From positions 1 to 48,293 of the forward strand of contig CAJUCW010000029.1 in the NCBI GenBank assembly GCA_910585275.1: a DNA stretch of 48,293 nucleotides, written 5' to 3'. This DNA comes from an uncultured Muribaculaceae bacterium (lineage in GTDB: Bacteria > Bacteroidota > Bacteroidia > Bacteroidales > Muribaculaceae). The translations under genes were made by a program, and so were the position numbers. Under the pieces are notes generated by a model, which was not told the DNA's origin, did no database searches, and worked only from the letters and a program-made list of their open reading frames with translations. Below, one piece after another: positions 15,801 through 23,826 of this stretch. The first letter of the stretch is position 1. Each line of letters begins with the position of its first letter.

Positions 15801-16122
15801 CGTGATGGTGATAGGCGAAGCCAACTATAGCAACGCCCACGGCACTCCTTGGGTCTATAAGCACAAAAAACTGGGTAAGCTTGTGGGTATGCCCGTGCCG
15901 GGAACGATGTCGAGTGTGAACTGGATCGACCTTCAGGACCCCTCGCTGTTGTTTGGCGTGCCGGTGGTGGCATTCCGCACCAACGACGGCACAGTGCTTG
16001 AAAACACTCAGCTCGAACCCGACATCAAGGTGGCGAATGCACCCGAAGACGTGGTGCGTGGCATTGATGCGCAAATCGAGGCTGCTGTGCGCTCCCTTCT
16101 CAACGATATCGACGCGAAATGA
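12871..16122 (+). CDS. tricorn-like S41 family peptidase
   Basis: A 1083-residue exported protease. Signal peptide (MKKLIMPMLLAAVATGASA), then two sets of WD40/PD40-type beta-propeller repeats (about 25-330 and 335-560; repeated LSPDGSKVAF, WSPDGKKIAF and VSPDGKKLAF motifs), a lysine-rich linker (about 568-600), a further beta region, a tricorn core domain, a PDZ domain (about 785-875; KKGDVITAINGQPI) and an S41 serine protease domain to the end. The nucleophile is likely S987 in EANYSNAHGTPW. Tricorn-like proteases degrade peptides to small products; this one would work in the periplasm. It overlaps the next gene by four bases (ATGA), linking it to the TPR/LuxR regulator. Confidence 0.9.
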   Translation: MKKLIMPMLLAAVATGASAVEPMWVRDVKLSPDGSKVAFVYKGAIYSVPSSGGNAEKLTSGEHYDCTPVWSPDGKKIAFSSDRNGGTDIYVMGADGSNPKRLTWNSAAETPEAFTPDGSKVIFSAMIQDPASSVLAPVRVNSELYTVPVDGGRISQLIATPVANVETVPGTDMLVFEDVKGNEDQWRKHHTSSITRDIWTWSPTSGKFTNLTARAGEDRDPAPSADGKTVYFLSERDGGSFNVYSMPIDGKGAANRLTDFTTHPVRFLSAGSNGLLAFTYNGELYTMKPGAKAVKLPVNVKDTESEGESTVRFSRADESAVSPDGSQVAFTNRGEVFVTSVKYPSTKQITHTAAGEGQLTWGKDGRDLYYTSRRSGHQEIYHASIARKEDPNFSNATLINEEPLFAADGVERNNPKVSPDGKKLAFVENRNTLKVMDLATKKVTTLTQTPPNNYRGENFGMMWSPDSRWMVIEVMDPLHEPYSDIAVINANDGELIHITRTGYFDQQPRWSDDGKTILFASERYGMRNHASWGSENDVMMVFLTKDAYDRYRLSEEDFALLKEVEKEQKKAAAAKDDKKGDKKKGKKGKDEKAEANEDENIVKIDREGIADRIVRLTPNSSELADFVLSKDGETLYYLSAFEGGYDLWKKDLRKGDVSLAKKLDSGFVGIQTDKDGNIFLAGSSVKKFDPKSKELKNVSLSGSMKLDLAKEREAMLDYVETEARERFYLPEMPVDWKMYVDNYRRFLPHINHNHDFAELLSELLGELNVSHSGGRYFGPGAEDATASLGLLFDLSYAGDGLKVSEIVEGGPFDRATTRLKKGDVITAINGQPITEGDDWTRLLNNTVKKKTLVSIEGKNGGGKWDEVVLPVSAGMMGELLYRRWVKGREAAVDSLSGGRLGYVHLRSMDDGSFRKVYAKLLGEYMGKEGIVIDTRWNGGGRLHEDIEVLFSGDKYLTQEIHGRKSSEMPSRRWNKPSVMVIGEANYSNAHGTPWVYKHKKLGKLVGMPVPGTMSSVNWIDLQDPSLLFGVPVVAFRTNDGTVLENTQLEPDIKVANAPEDVVRGIDAQIEAAVRSLLNDIDAK

Positions 16123-17759
16123 AAACGCTCGGGATGGACATGGGAGTGACGCTGCTCATCCTTGCGTTGCTGCTTTGCGGCGGCAACGCAAGGGGAGAGG
16201 GCGGCGGCACGGATGCCGCGAGGCTGCTCCGCGAGGCTGCCGCCGGCCTGTACAGCAATCCCAAGGAAGCATCTTCACTTGCCAACCAGGCGTTGAAGCT
16301 CTGCGACACTTCGTCGCCCGATTCGTTGTGCCGGGAGGCTACGATATTGTATGGCGAAGCCGAACAGCTACTTGGCAATTTCGACCTCTCTCTCCGCGTC
16401 TTGCATGATGCGGAATCGCTCGTTGACACCACCGACACACCCACGCTTGCCCGCCTGTATATGCTCGAAGGGAGGGTGTTCAGCAAACTTGGGGACTATC
16501 CGCGTTCAGTGGAACTCAACGACAGGGCCACGTCTATGTTCAAGTCCATAGGAGACTCCGCTTCTGTGGCGGCATGTTATACGGAGCGGGGTGTGACGTT
16601 GCTCAATACCAATGAATTCGTGCTTGCAGAGCATTTCTTCCGGAAGTCGCTCGACATAGCCCGCAAACAACATGATATCCGGACGATAGCCAGAAACCTT
16701 AACAACATGTGCCTTTATCCGGGCGACAGCGGCGAGAAATTGAAGATGATTGAGGAAGCAATCACCATCAACAAGCATCTTGACCTCAAATGGTCTCTCG
16801 GAGAGAACTACAACAATAAAGGGAAACAGCTTTGTTATGCCGGCCGCTACCGCGAGGCTCTCGATGCCCTGGCATCGGCGTTGAGTTATATAAAGGAAAT
16901 CGAGGCGAGGGAACTTCTCTGTGACTATTTCGAGTATATGGCTATGGCTAACGCCGGGATGGGCGACTACAAGGCTGCTTACGACAATATGAAAGAGATG
17001 ACGGTGCTCGTCAGCGAACTGCAGCGTCGCAGCCGTCAGCGTAACACCGAACTCGACCTCGCGCGTAAGAAGGATAATGACCTGCGCCTCGCCGCCGAAC
17101 GGCAGGAACAGGAATATCAGATCGGGCTTCTGCATCGCAACCTGTGGATTCTTTTTGCCGTGGTGGTGCTCGGAAGCGTCAGCGGTTGGTTTTGTTATAA
17201 ATGGTATAAGCACCGTAAGAATTTTCAGATTTTCGAGGCGCGGCATCAACGTGACCAGGCGGAGAAAGAGGTGGACGCCCTCAAAATGCGCCAACAACAG
17301 TTGGAACTGGAAAACGCCCAAAACATGCTGACGGCAAGTCGGCAGGAACTGACTGGATTTGCGGCGTTTTTAAAAAGCCGTAACGAAATGATGGAGCGTA
17401 TCCGCGAAATGCTGAAGGAAGGATATAAGATGGATTCTGCGGAGATTGTGCCCCATCTCAAGAAAATCAATGCATTCATCAGTTCATACGCAAGCCACGA
17501 CAAATCGAGCCAGACGCTTCTGCTGAAGGCGGAGGAGCGCAATAAAGACTTTATGGACCGTCTTATGAAACTCCATCCGGAACTTACCAAGGGGGAACGC
17601 AACCTTGCCCTTCTGATTCGCGGCGGCCTATCCACAAAGGAGATTTCCATGCTTCTCGGACTGGAGTCGAAGACCGTCAATATGAACCGTTACCGTCTTC
17701 GAAAAGCCCTCGACCTCACCCAGGACAGCGACCTTTATGACTATCTCAGCTCACTCTGA
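16119..17759 (+). CDS. membrane TPR protein with LuxR-type DNA-binding domain
   Basis: 546 residues: a signal-like hydrophobic N-terminus (MGVTLLILALLLCGGNARG), TPR repeats (about 30-310), one membrane span (LWILFAVVVLGSVSGWFCYKW, about 342-362), a coiled coil (365-420) and a C-terminal GerE/LuxR-like helix-turn-helix (LTKGERNLALLIRGGLSTKEISMLLGLESKTVNMNRYRLRKAL, about 487-530). This is the layout of Bacteroidetes regulators that sit in the inner membrane with a periplasmic sensor part and a cytoplasmic DNA-binding part. The gene starts inside the stop codon of the protease gene and lies directly before a SusC/SusD locus in the same direction, so it is a good candidate for that locus's regulator, which is inference from position. 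Confidence 0.8.
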   Translation: MKTLGMDMGVTLLILALLLCGGNARGEGGGTDAARLLREAAAGLYSNPKEASSLANQALKLCDTSSPDSLCREATILYGEAEQLLGNFDLSLRVLHDAESLVDTTDTPTLARLYMLEGRVFSKLGDYPRSVELNDRATSMFKSIGDSASVAACYTERGVTLLNTNEFVLAEHFFRKSLDIARKQHDIRTIARNLNNMCLYPGDSGEKLKMIEEAITINKHLDLKWSLGENYNNKGKQLCYAGRYREALDALASALSYIKEIEARELLCDYFEYMAMANAGMGDYKAAYDNMKEMTVLVSELQRRSRQRNTELDLARKKDNDLRLAAERQEQEYQIGLLHRNLWILFAVVVLGSVSGWFCYKWYKHRKNFQIFEARHQRDQAEKEVDALKMRQQQLELENAQNMLTASRQELTGFAAFLKSRNEMMERIREMLKEGYKMDSAEIVPHLKKINAFISSYASHDKSSQTLLLKAEERNKDFMDRLMKLHPELTKGERNLALLIRGGLSTKEISMLLGLESKTVNMNRYRLRKALDLTQDSDLYDYLSSL

Positions 17760-17897
17760 AGGATATGTGCTGCCAAAAGGTTTTGTAGATATGAATTGAG
17801 AATTATATCATTGATACACAGTGGTAATATATTTTATTTGTAGATAGTTTGATGACTTGTAAAAGGAAGATTGTAGGTGTTGAATAGAAAGCCGAAA

Positions 17898-17929
17898 TTT
17901 GACAATGGGTTGTATTGTTCATAATTTAG
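17898..17929 (+). promoter_or_regulatory. predicted promoter of the susC-susD operon
   Basis: TTTG (17898-17901), 20 bases, then TAATTTAG (17922-17929), one base off TAnnTTTG. It lies about 45 bases before the susC ATG in an AT-rich gap of about 215 bases after the regulator gene. Confidence 0.6.
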
Positions 17930-17975
17930 CGGCACAAAACTAATCTAACAAACCCAATTAACCTTAAGTATCATC

Positions 17976-20900
17976 ATGGCAAATATTCGAGAGCTCAAGA
18001 GCAGGATTCTCTCATTTTTGATCCTTCTCTGCATCGCTGTCCCGATGGAAGCGTGGGCACAGAAACAGACCGTAACAGGTACGGTATTTGAAAAGAACGG
18101 CGAACCGGTAATCGGCGCCACCGTCATGGAAAAGGGCACTGCCAACGGCACGAGCACCGACATTGATGGAAAGTTTACTATCAATGTCAGTCCGAAAGCC
18201 ACCCTTGTAGTGTCGTATGTGGGCTATGACGCACAGGAAATTCCCGTGAACGGACGTTCCTACATAGAGGTGACTATCCAGGAGAACAATCAGGTTCTCG
18301 ATGAGGTTGTAGTGGTTGGCTACGGCACTATGAAGAAGAGTGATATGACGGGAGCCATATCGTCGGTTAGCGGCAAGGACCTTGCCAAACGTGCCACGAC
18401 TAATCCCGCCGAAGCCCTTCAGGGTAAAATAGCCGGTGTCAACATAATGAAGAGCGGCGGAAATGCCGGTGCCGGCGTTTCGGTGAAAATACGTGGCGTA
18501 AAGACGTTCGGCGACAATGAACCTCTTTACATTATCGACGGTTTCCCGGGCGACATAAATTCGGTGAACCCTCAGGACATCCAGAGTCTCGAGGTGCTTA
18601 AAGACGGTGCGGCGGCTGCTATTTACGGTTCTGTAGCAGCCAACGGCGTGGTGCTTATCACCACCAAGTCGGGAGCGAAAGGAGACGTCAAGGTTGACTT
18701 CACTACTTACGTAAGCTGGACAAAAATCGCCAACAAACTCGAAATGCTTGATGCCGACGAATACAAACAGGTTCACAAGCAGATGTACGACAACTGGAAC
18801 AGCCACGTGACCAACAATAAGAACCTTTATGACCCCGAAGATAAAGGCGACTGGCAGAACTCCCTGCTTTCCACCCCGGCTTACGTCACTAACGACACCG
18901 GAGTCAACACTGACTGGCAGAATGCCATGATGCGCACGGGCTTCACCCAGAACTATATGGTGAGTGTGCGCGGCGGCAGCGATTTCGGACGTTATTCCGT
19001 GAGCTACAACCATTCCGACGACAAGGGTATATTCCTTGGCAACCAACATCGCCAGGATATTGCGCGCATGAAAGTGAACGCATCGAAGTATATATTCGAT
19101 TTCGAAGCCAACCTCGCTTTCAAATACACCAAGAGTGAGCAGCCCCAGTATCAGATTAAGGAAATGTATGGCATTTCCCCGCTTGTGCCCATATATAACG
19201 AGAACAACGAATATGGTTTCGGGCTTACCAATTTCGACGGTCTCCCCAATAACCGCAACGTCATGGCCGACAACTATTACCGTAGCAGTAATTCACGCTA
19301 CTACCACACCACGGCCAATGCAGCCATTACGGTGCGTTTCACTCCGTGGCTAAACTTCAAGACAAGCTATGCCTACCGTGGCGAACACGAGCGCGACAAA
19401 TATCATACCCCTCCCTACATCGCCGACGTTAAAGCGAAGACCGAATATCCCTATAACGAGGAGACCACGGCATATTGGGAGGAGCAACTTTGTGAGAACG
19501 TGCTTTCGTTCAACAAGGAATTCGGCAAACATTCCGTGCAGGCTGTTGCCGGAACTTCGGTGATGAGCCGTAAATACACATGGAACACCGTCGGCGTGGA
19601 AGGTAAAACCACCACCTATAAGGTGGAAGACGGCAACCTTGTCATCAATGAAGTGCCCGGAGGATTCCTCGATTCCGCTTTCGATACCATCGGGGCAGGC
19701 GACGGAGGCACATTCTCCGGCGACGGAAGCCGCTGGGATTACCGCCGCGTGTCTTATTTCGGCCGTCTTAACTATAATTTCGATAACCGTTATCTGCTTC
19801 AGGCAACAGTGCGCCGCGACGGCTCAAGCAAGTTCGGCTCGGATAGTCGATGGGGTACATTCCCGTCAGTGGCACTTGGCTGGAGAATATCCGAAGAAGA
19901 ATTCTTCCCGAAGAATACAGCCATAAGCAACCTCAAACTGCGTGCGAGCTGGGGACGCCTCGGCAACGAGAACGCCCTCGGATATTACGATTTCCTCGCC
20001 CTCATCGAGACCTATAACAACAAATATCAGGGCTACGTGCAGGGAAACGGCGACAACGCCTGGGCCGGCAGCATTGCCCGCGCCCTTGAAAACCGCTCTC
20101 TCAAATGGGAGACCACCGACACCAAAAACATAGGTATAGACTATGGTTTCTTCAACAACCATATCAACGGTTCTCTCAACTGGTATTACAATAAAACTGA
20201 AGACCTGCTCATCTACAAGGTGCTTCCGCCGTCGGCAGGCTTGACAAACCCTATTCTTAATGTAGGCAAAATGAGGAATACCGGTGTGGAGTTTGAAATC
20301 AACTATCAGGATTCTAAAGCGGGATGGGACTATAGCTTCGGACTCAACCTCGCCACCACGAGCAATAAGGTGCTTGAGCTTTCCGATCCCGACCAGGTGA
20401 TTTACGGTGAAGGCCTTAAGTTCGGCACAGAACACTTCCCGACCCAGACGATGGTAGGCAAGTCGATAGGTTCGTTCTATCTCTATAAGACCGATGGCCT
20501 TTTCCAGAGCAATGAAGAAGCCCGCAACTATGTGAATAAAGACGGCGCGCGCCTTCAGCCTTATGCCGAAGCAGGCGATGTGAAATTCGTGGACGTCAAC
20601 GGCGACGGAGTAATCAATGACGCTGACAAAGTGGAGTGCGGCTCCGGTATTCCCAAACTGGAGGTCAACCTTAACTTCAGCGTGGCGTGGAAAGGCTTCG
20701 ACCTTTCGGGAGTGCTTGGCAGTGCATGGGGGCATAAGCTCTATAACGGTAATAAATATTTCTATGAAAGCATGAACGCCGGTTCCAATTTCCTGAAATC
20801 GACGCTCGATGCCTGGACTCCGACCCATACCGACACCAACGTGCCACGTGCCATCTTCAACGACCCGAACGGCAACCTTAAGGAGAGCGACCGTTTTCTT

Positions 20901-21146
20901 GAAAACGGAAATTTTGTCCGTCTCCGCCAGATACAGCTGGGTTACACAATTCCCGCCAACCTTACAAGGAGGGTGTATCTTGAGAACGTAAGGTTCTATT
21001 TCGCCGCCGACAACCTGTTTACCATAACGTCGTATAAAGGTGTGGATCCAGAGTTCTCACGTGCCAACGTGCTTAACACGGGCATCGACAAACTCATCTA
21101 TCCGTTCACCCGCACGTTTACTGTGGGAGCGCAGGTTACGTTCTGA
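17976..21146 (+). CDS. SusC/RagA family TonB-linked outer membrane transporter
   Basis: A 1056-residue outer membrane barrel that imports oligosaccharides (or other ligands) with its SusD partner, driven by TonB. Signal peptide ending PMEAWA; CarboxypepD_reg-like domain at about 28-110 (VTGTVFEKNGEPVIGATVMEKG; STDIDGKFTINV); TonB-box-like DEVVVVGYGTMKKSDMTGA (about 110-128); plug domain with ALQGKIAGVNI, PLYIIDGFPGD and SLEVLKDGAAAAIYGSVAANGVVLITTK (about 145-232); then a long 22-strand barrel ending in the typical aromatic residue (TVGAQVTF). The length is normal for the family. No STN domain is visible before the CarboxypepD_reg part, so direct anti-sigma signalling is unlikely. It is followed by its susD gene after about 100 bases containing a heptamer repeat. 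Confidence 0.95.
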   Translation: MANIRELKSRILSFLILLCIAVPMEAWAQKQTVTGTVFEKNGEPVIGATVMEKGTANGTSTDIDGKFTINVSPKATLVVSYVGYDAQEIPVNGRSYIEVTIQENNQVLDEVVVVGYGTMKKSDMTGAISSVSGKDLAKRATTNPAEALQGKIAGVNIMKSGGNAGAGVSVKIRGVKTFGDNEPLYIIDGFPGDINSVNPQDIQSLEVLKDGAAAAIYGSVAANGVVLITTKSGAKGDVKVDFTTYVSWTKIANKLEMLDADEYKQVHKQMYDNWNSHVTNNKNLYDPEDKGDWQNSLLSTPAYVTNDTGVNTDWQNAMMRTGFTQNYMVSVRGGSDFGRYSVSYNHSDDKGIFLGNQHRQDIARMKVNASKYIFDFEANLAFKYTKSEQPQYQIKEMYGISPLVPIYNENNEYGFGLTNFDGLPNNRNVMADNYYRSSNSRYYHTTANAAITVRFTPWLNFKTSYAYRGEHERDKYHTPPYIADVKAKTEYPYNEETTAYWEEQLCENVLSFNKEFGKHSVQAVAGTSVMSRKYTWNTVGVEGKTTTYKVEDGNLVINEVPGGFLDSAFDTIGAGDGGTFSGDGSRWDYRRVSYFGRLNYNFDNRYLLQATVRRDGSSKFGSDSRWGTFPSVALGWRISEEEFFPKNTAISNLKLRASWGRLGNENALGYYDFLALIETYNNKYQGYVQGNGDNAWAGSIARALENRSLKWETTDTKNIGIDYGFFNNHINGSLNWYYNKTEDLLIYKVLPPSAGLTNPILNVGKMRNTGVEFEINYQDSKAGWDYSFGLNLATTSNKVLELSDPDQVIYGEGLKFGTEHFPTQTMVGKSIGSFYLYKTDGLFQSNEEARNYVNKDGARLQPYAEAGDVKFVDVNGDGVINDADKVECGSGIPKLEVNLNFSVAWKGFDLSGVLGSAWGHKLYNGNKYFYESMNAGSNFLKSTLDAWTPTHTDTNVPRAIFNDPNGNLKESDRFLENGNFVRLRQIQLGYTIPANLTRRVYLENVRFYFAADNLFTITSYKGVDPEFSRANVLNTGIDKLIYPFTRTFTVGAQVTF

Positions 21147-21153
21147 CGGGGGA

Positions 21154-21195
21154 AGTTTAGAGTTTAAGGTTTAAAGTTTAAAGTTTAAGGTTTGG
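21154..21195. repeat. 7-bp tandem repeat (consensus AGTTTAA)
   Basis: Six heptamers in register: AGTTTAG, AGTTTAA, GGTTTAA, AGTTTAA, AGTTTAA, GGTTTGG. It lies between susC and susD and would be part of their common mRNA. Confidence 0.75.
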
Positions 21196-21249
21196 GTTTT
21201 AGGATTTTAAATAAAACCGTTGACCAATCATCAAATTAAAGAAGAAATC

Positions 21250-22779
21250 ATGAAAACCAAGATAATGATACCGGCCGTGCTCCTTATGGCCGCCACATTC
21301 TCTTCCTGCGAGGATTATCTCACGGTAGAGAGTCCTGACAAATTGACATCGGCAAGCTTCTGGCGCGACCAAAGCGATGCCGAGGCCGGTCTTGCAGCCG
21401 CATATTCCCAGCTTGAGTATTATATTGACACTTGGGAATTCGCCGAAGTGAAATGGCCCGTAGAGGCGTTCCGCGAAGATGTCGTGACAATAGGTGCCGA
21501 CGTGCCCAACTATCCCAACTGGATGGAACTCTACAACTTCACCTATACCAACGGCAACTCGCAGTTCTCGAGCTATTGGAGCAACAACTACAGGGGTTTG
21601 AGTTTCTCCAATCAGGTTGTGCAGAAGGTGGCGGAGATTCCGGATGACAGAATCGACCCCACATTGCGTACGCAGATTGTTAACGAGGCCCGTTTCCTGC
21701 GTGCCTACTACCACATCAAGCTTCTTCTCAACTGGGAGAAGATAATAGTGCGCGACCATTTCATCACCAGCCAGGATGACCTTAGCGCACCGCTCTCGGA
21801 GCGTCCCGACGCATGGGACTTTGTTATCACCGACCTTGAGGCTGCCACCGCACTCCCTTCAAGCCATGACTCCGACCATCTCGGACGTGCCACCAAAGGG
21901 GCTGCCTATGCATATCTCGGTCTTGTCTGCCTGACCCGTGCATACGAGGAACCCGCCAATAAATCGGAATGGCTTGAAAAGGCCGTGGCTGCTTTCGACA
22001 ATGTCACCGGCTACGAACTTGTAAAAGACTATGTCTCGATGTTCAACGCGTCGAACAAGAACAACAAGGAATCGGTGTTTGAACTCCAGACTTCGTTGAG
22101 CACGGCCAACGGAACGAATTACCGTACGCAACTTCATCGTTGGATAGGCAGTTCCGAACTGTGGGGATGGGATGAAATCCTCCCTTCTGAGACGCTCATG
22201 AAGGAGTTCCGTAAAGAGGGGATGACGGCCACTACCGGACGTTATGACTCGCGTATGTATGCCACCGTCTTCTTCGACTGCGATTATTTCAACGACGGCA
22301 ACGGGCGCGTCTATGGCTATGATTTCGATGACTGGTTCGATAACAAAGACCGTATGTCGTTCCGTAAGTTTATGCCAGCCGACTATGACGGGCTTACTTC
22401 AAATTACTGTGCAATCAATATTCCATTGATGCGTTATTCCAATGTGCTTCTCATGAAGGCAGAGGCTCTGAATGAGATGGGGAATGCCACAGATGCGATT
22501 CCTTTGATCAACCAGGTTCGCGACGTGCATGGCGACATGCCTCCGATGACCGGCACGAGCCAGGACGCCGTACGCGCCCAGATTGAACATGAGCGCATGA
22601 TAGAATTCCCGCTTGAGAACTGGCGCTGGTATGACCTGCGCCGCTGGGGCAAGACTGCGGAGGCGCTTCGTGCCGCAGGACGTGCCGGATATGACGACTC
22701 TCGCGCATTCTATCCCGTGCCTCTCACCGAAATAAATACCAACGACCGTCTCGGCGAGACAGCCGCTTCTGAAGAATAA
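21250..22779 (+). CDS. SusD/RagB family nutrient-binding outer membrane lipoprotein
   Basis: 509 residues from the ATG at 21250; the frame opens ten codons earlier at 21220, but MKTKIMIPAVLLMAATFSSC is a proper lipoprotein signal. SusD-like N-terminal domain (CEDYLTVESPDKLTSASFW, about 20-110), TPR-like helices with ARFLRAYYHIKLLLNWEKI (about 155-172), and the RagB/SusD C-terminal part with YSNVLLMKAEALNEMGN, AIPLINQVRD and FPLENWRWYDLRRWGKTAEAL, ending in FYPVPLTEINTN. It forms the lid of the SusC transporter and binds the substrate at the cell surface. The pair 17976-22779 forms the core of the first PUL. Confidence 0.95.
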   Translation: MKTKIMIPAVLLMAATFSSCEDYLTVESPDKLTSASFWRDQSDAEAGLAAAYSQLEYYIDTWEFAEVKWPVEAFREDVVTIGADVPNYPNWMELYNFTYTNGNSQFSSYWSNNYRGLSFSNQVVQKVAEIPDDRIDPTLRTQIVNEARFLRAYYHIKLLLNWEKIIVRDHFITSQDDLSAPLSERPDAWDFVITDLEAATALPSSHDSDHLGRATKGAAYAYLGLVCLTRAYEEPANKSEWLEKAVAAFDNVTGYELVKDYVSMFNASNKNNKESVFELQTSLSTANGTNYRTQLHRWIGSSELWGWDEILPSETLMKEFRKEGMTATTGRYDSRMYATVFFDCDYFNDGNGRVYGYDFDDWFDNKDRMSFRKFMPADYDGLTSNYCAINIPLMRYSNVLLMKAEALNEMGNATDAIPLINQVRDVHGDMPPMTGTSQDAVRAQIEHERMIEFPLENWRWYDLRRWGKTAEALRAAGRAGYDDSRAFYPVPLTEINTNDRLGETAASEE

Positions 22780-22789
22780 TAGAAAGAAG

Positions 22790-22817
22790 TCCGGGGGCAT
22801 CGGAAGGTGCCCCCGGA
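22790..22817 (+). terminator. strong hairpin after susD
   Basis: A perfect 10-bp GC-rich stem, TCCGGGGGCA with TGCCCCCGGA, and an 8-base loop directly after the susD stop. No T-run follows, so it could act as a terminator with help or as an mRNA-stabilising 3' end that lowers read-through to the exporter genes. Confidence 0.6.
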
Positions 22818-22844
22818 TAAACCCAAACTGACAGACAAAAGACT

Positions 22845-23126
22845 ATGTTCACAATCATCCTTATCATGGCTGGAGGAATCACGCTCGGCTGGTGTCTTAG
22901 GGGACGGAAACTCCCGTTTCTGGGCCGTCTCACCAATATGCTGATCTGGGTGCTCTTGTTTCTTCTTGGCGTGGAAGTGGGAGGCGATGAAAGAATCGTC
23001 GAAGGGATAGCCTCCCTTGGGGTGGAGGCCATAGCTGTGGCGGTTGCCGGCGTTGCAGGGTGTTCCCTGGGCGCGTGGCTGCTGTGGCGCTGGGCGAAAC
23101 GACGGAAGGAGGTGGCATCGAAATGA
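22845..23126 (+). CDS. LysO-type lysine exporter, N-terminal half (DUF340)
   Basis: A 93-residue membrane protein with about three transmembrane helices (MFTIILIMAGGITLGWCL, LTNMLIWVLLFLLGVEVG, AIAVAVAGVAGCSLGAWLLW). It matches the N-terminal part of LysO (E. coli YbjE), including the LLFLLGVEVGGD motif that aligns with the LysO helix end; LysO exports L-lysine. In many Bacteroidetes the protein is encoded as two genes, as here: the next gene begins within the stop codon of this one (ATGA overlap). The two products would need to assemble in the inner membrane. This is not a fresh frameshift, because both halves have proper starts and ends. Confidence 0.8.
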   Translation: MFTIILIMAGGITLGWCLRGRKLPFLGRLTNMLIWVLLFLLGVEVGGDERIVEGIASLGVEAIAVAVAGVAGCSLGAWLLWRWAKRRKEVASK

Positions 23127-23725
23127 AGGGTAGCCTGATAATTGTCGGTTTCTTTATACTTGGGGTGGTAGCCGGACGTCTGGGCTGGCTTGACATAGAC
23201 ACCTTCGGCTTCGACATAAGTTTCACCGCCCTCGCCCTGCTTATGCTTTGTGTCGGAATAGGGGTGGGGAGCGACCTCGGGGCGCTCAAAAGCCTTCGCT
23301 CTCTCGATTCACGCCTTCTGTTGCTTCCGTTGGTAACAATAGCCGGCACCCTTGCCGGATGTGCGCTTATTGCCGTTTTCATGCCCTGGAGGAGTCTTAC
23401 CGACACTCTCGCGGTGGGTAGCGGATTCGGCTATTATTCCCTTTCGAGCATCTTCATAACGCAATACAGGGGGCCTGAACTTGGCACTGTGGCTCTTCTT
23501 GCCAATATAGCGCGTGAGATTATCACCCTTCTCGGTGCGCCCTTGCTCGTCAGGCTTGCCGGTCCGTTGTCTGCCATTTCGGCGGGTGGCGCCACTTCCA
23601 TGGACACCACTTTGCCGATTATTACGAATGTTTCCGGCAAGGAGTTTGTGATCCTTTCAATCTATCACGGCTTTGTGGTGGATTTCAGTGTTCCCTTTCT
23701 TGTGACTTTTTTCTGTAGCCTCTGA
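23123..23725 (+). CDS. LysO-type lysine exporter, C-terminal half
   Basis: 200 residues from the ATG at 23123 (MKGSLIIVGFFILGVVAGRL), which overlaps the previous stop by four bases; a start 63 bases further upstream would run through the coding part of the first half. Five or more membrane helices are visible. The stretches LLMLCVGIGVGSD, WRSLTDTLAVGSGFGYYSLSSIFI, ELGTVALLANIAREIITLL and GGATSMDTTLPIITNVSG are typical of LysO/DUF340. With the first half it would export lysine (and perhaps toxic analogues). Its place between SusD and glycosidases is odd for a PUL and may be chance or may reflect use of lysine-containing glycopeptides. Confidence 0.85.
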   Translation: MKGSLIIVGFFILGVVAGRLGWLDIDTFGFDISFTALALLMLCVGIGVGSDLGALKSLRSLDSRLLLLPLVTIAGTLAGCALIAVFMPWRSLTDTLAVGSGFGYYSLSSIFITQYRGPELGTVALLANIAREIITLLGAPLLVRLAGPLSAISAGGATSMDTTLPIITNVSGKEFVILSIYHGFVVDFSVPFLVTFFCSL

Positions 23726-23826
23726 TGGCTGCGATTCTAATATCATCCCGTGAAAGAAGCGTGAAACGGTTTCTCTTGCAGATGTTGTCGCGCCTCTTCC
23801 ACAGGCCACAATCACGATAACCGCAA

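Noticed and set aside
17760..17975. Possible small gene between the TPR/LuxR regulator and susC
   Set aside because: No reading frame of useful length; the stretch is AT-rich and explained by the susC promoter and leader.
22845..23725. Frameshifted lysO
   Set aside because: The two halves overlap by ATGA with good starts, which is the known two-gene form in Bacteroidetes.
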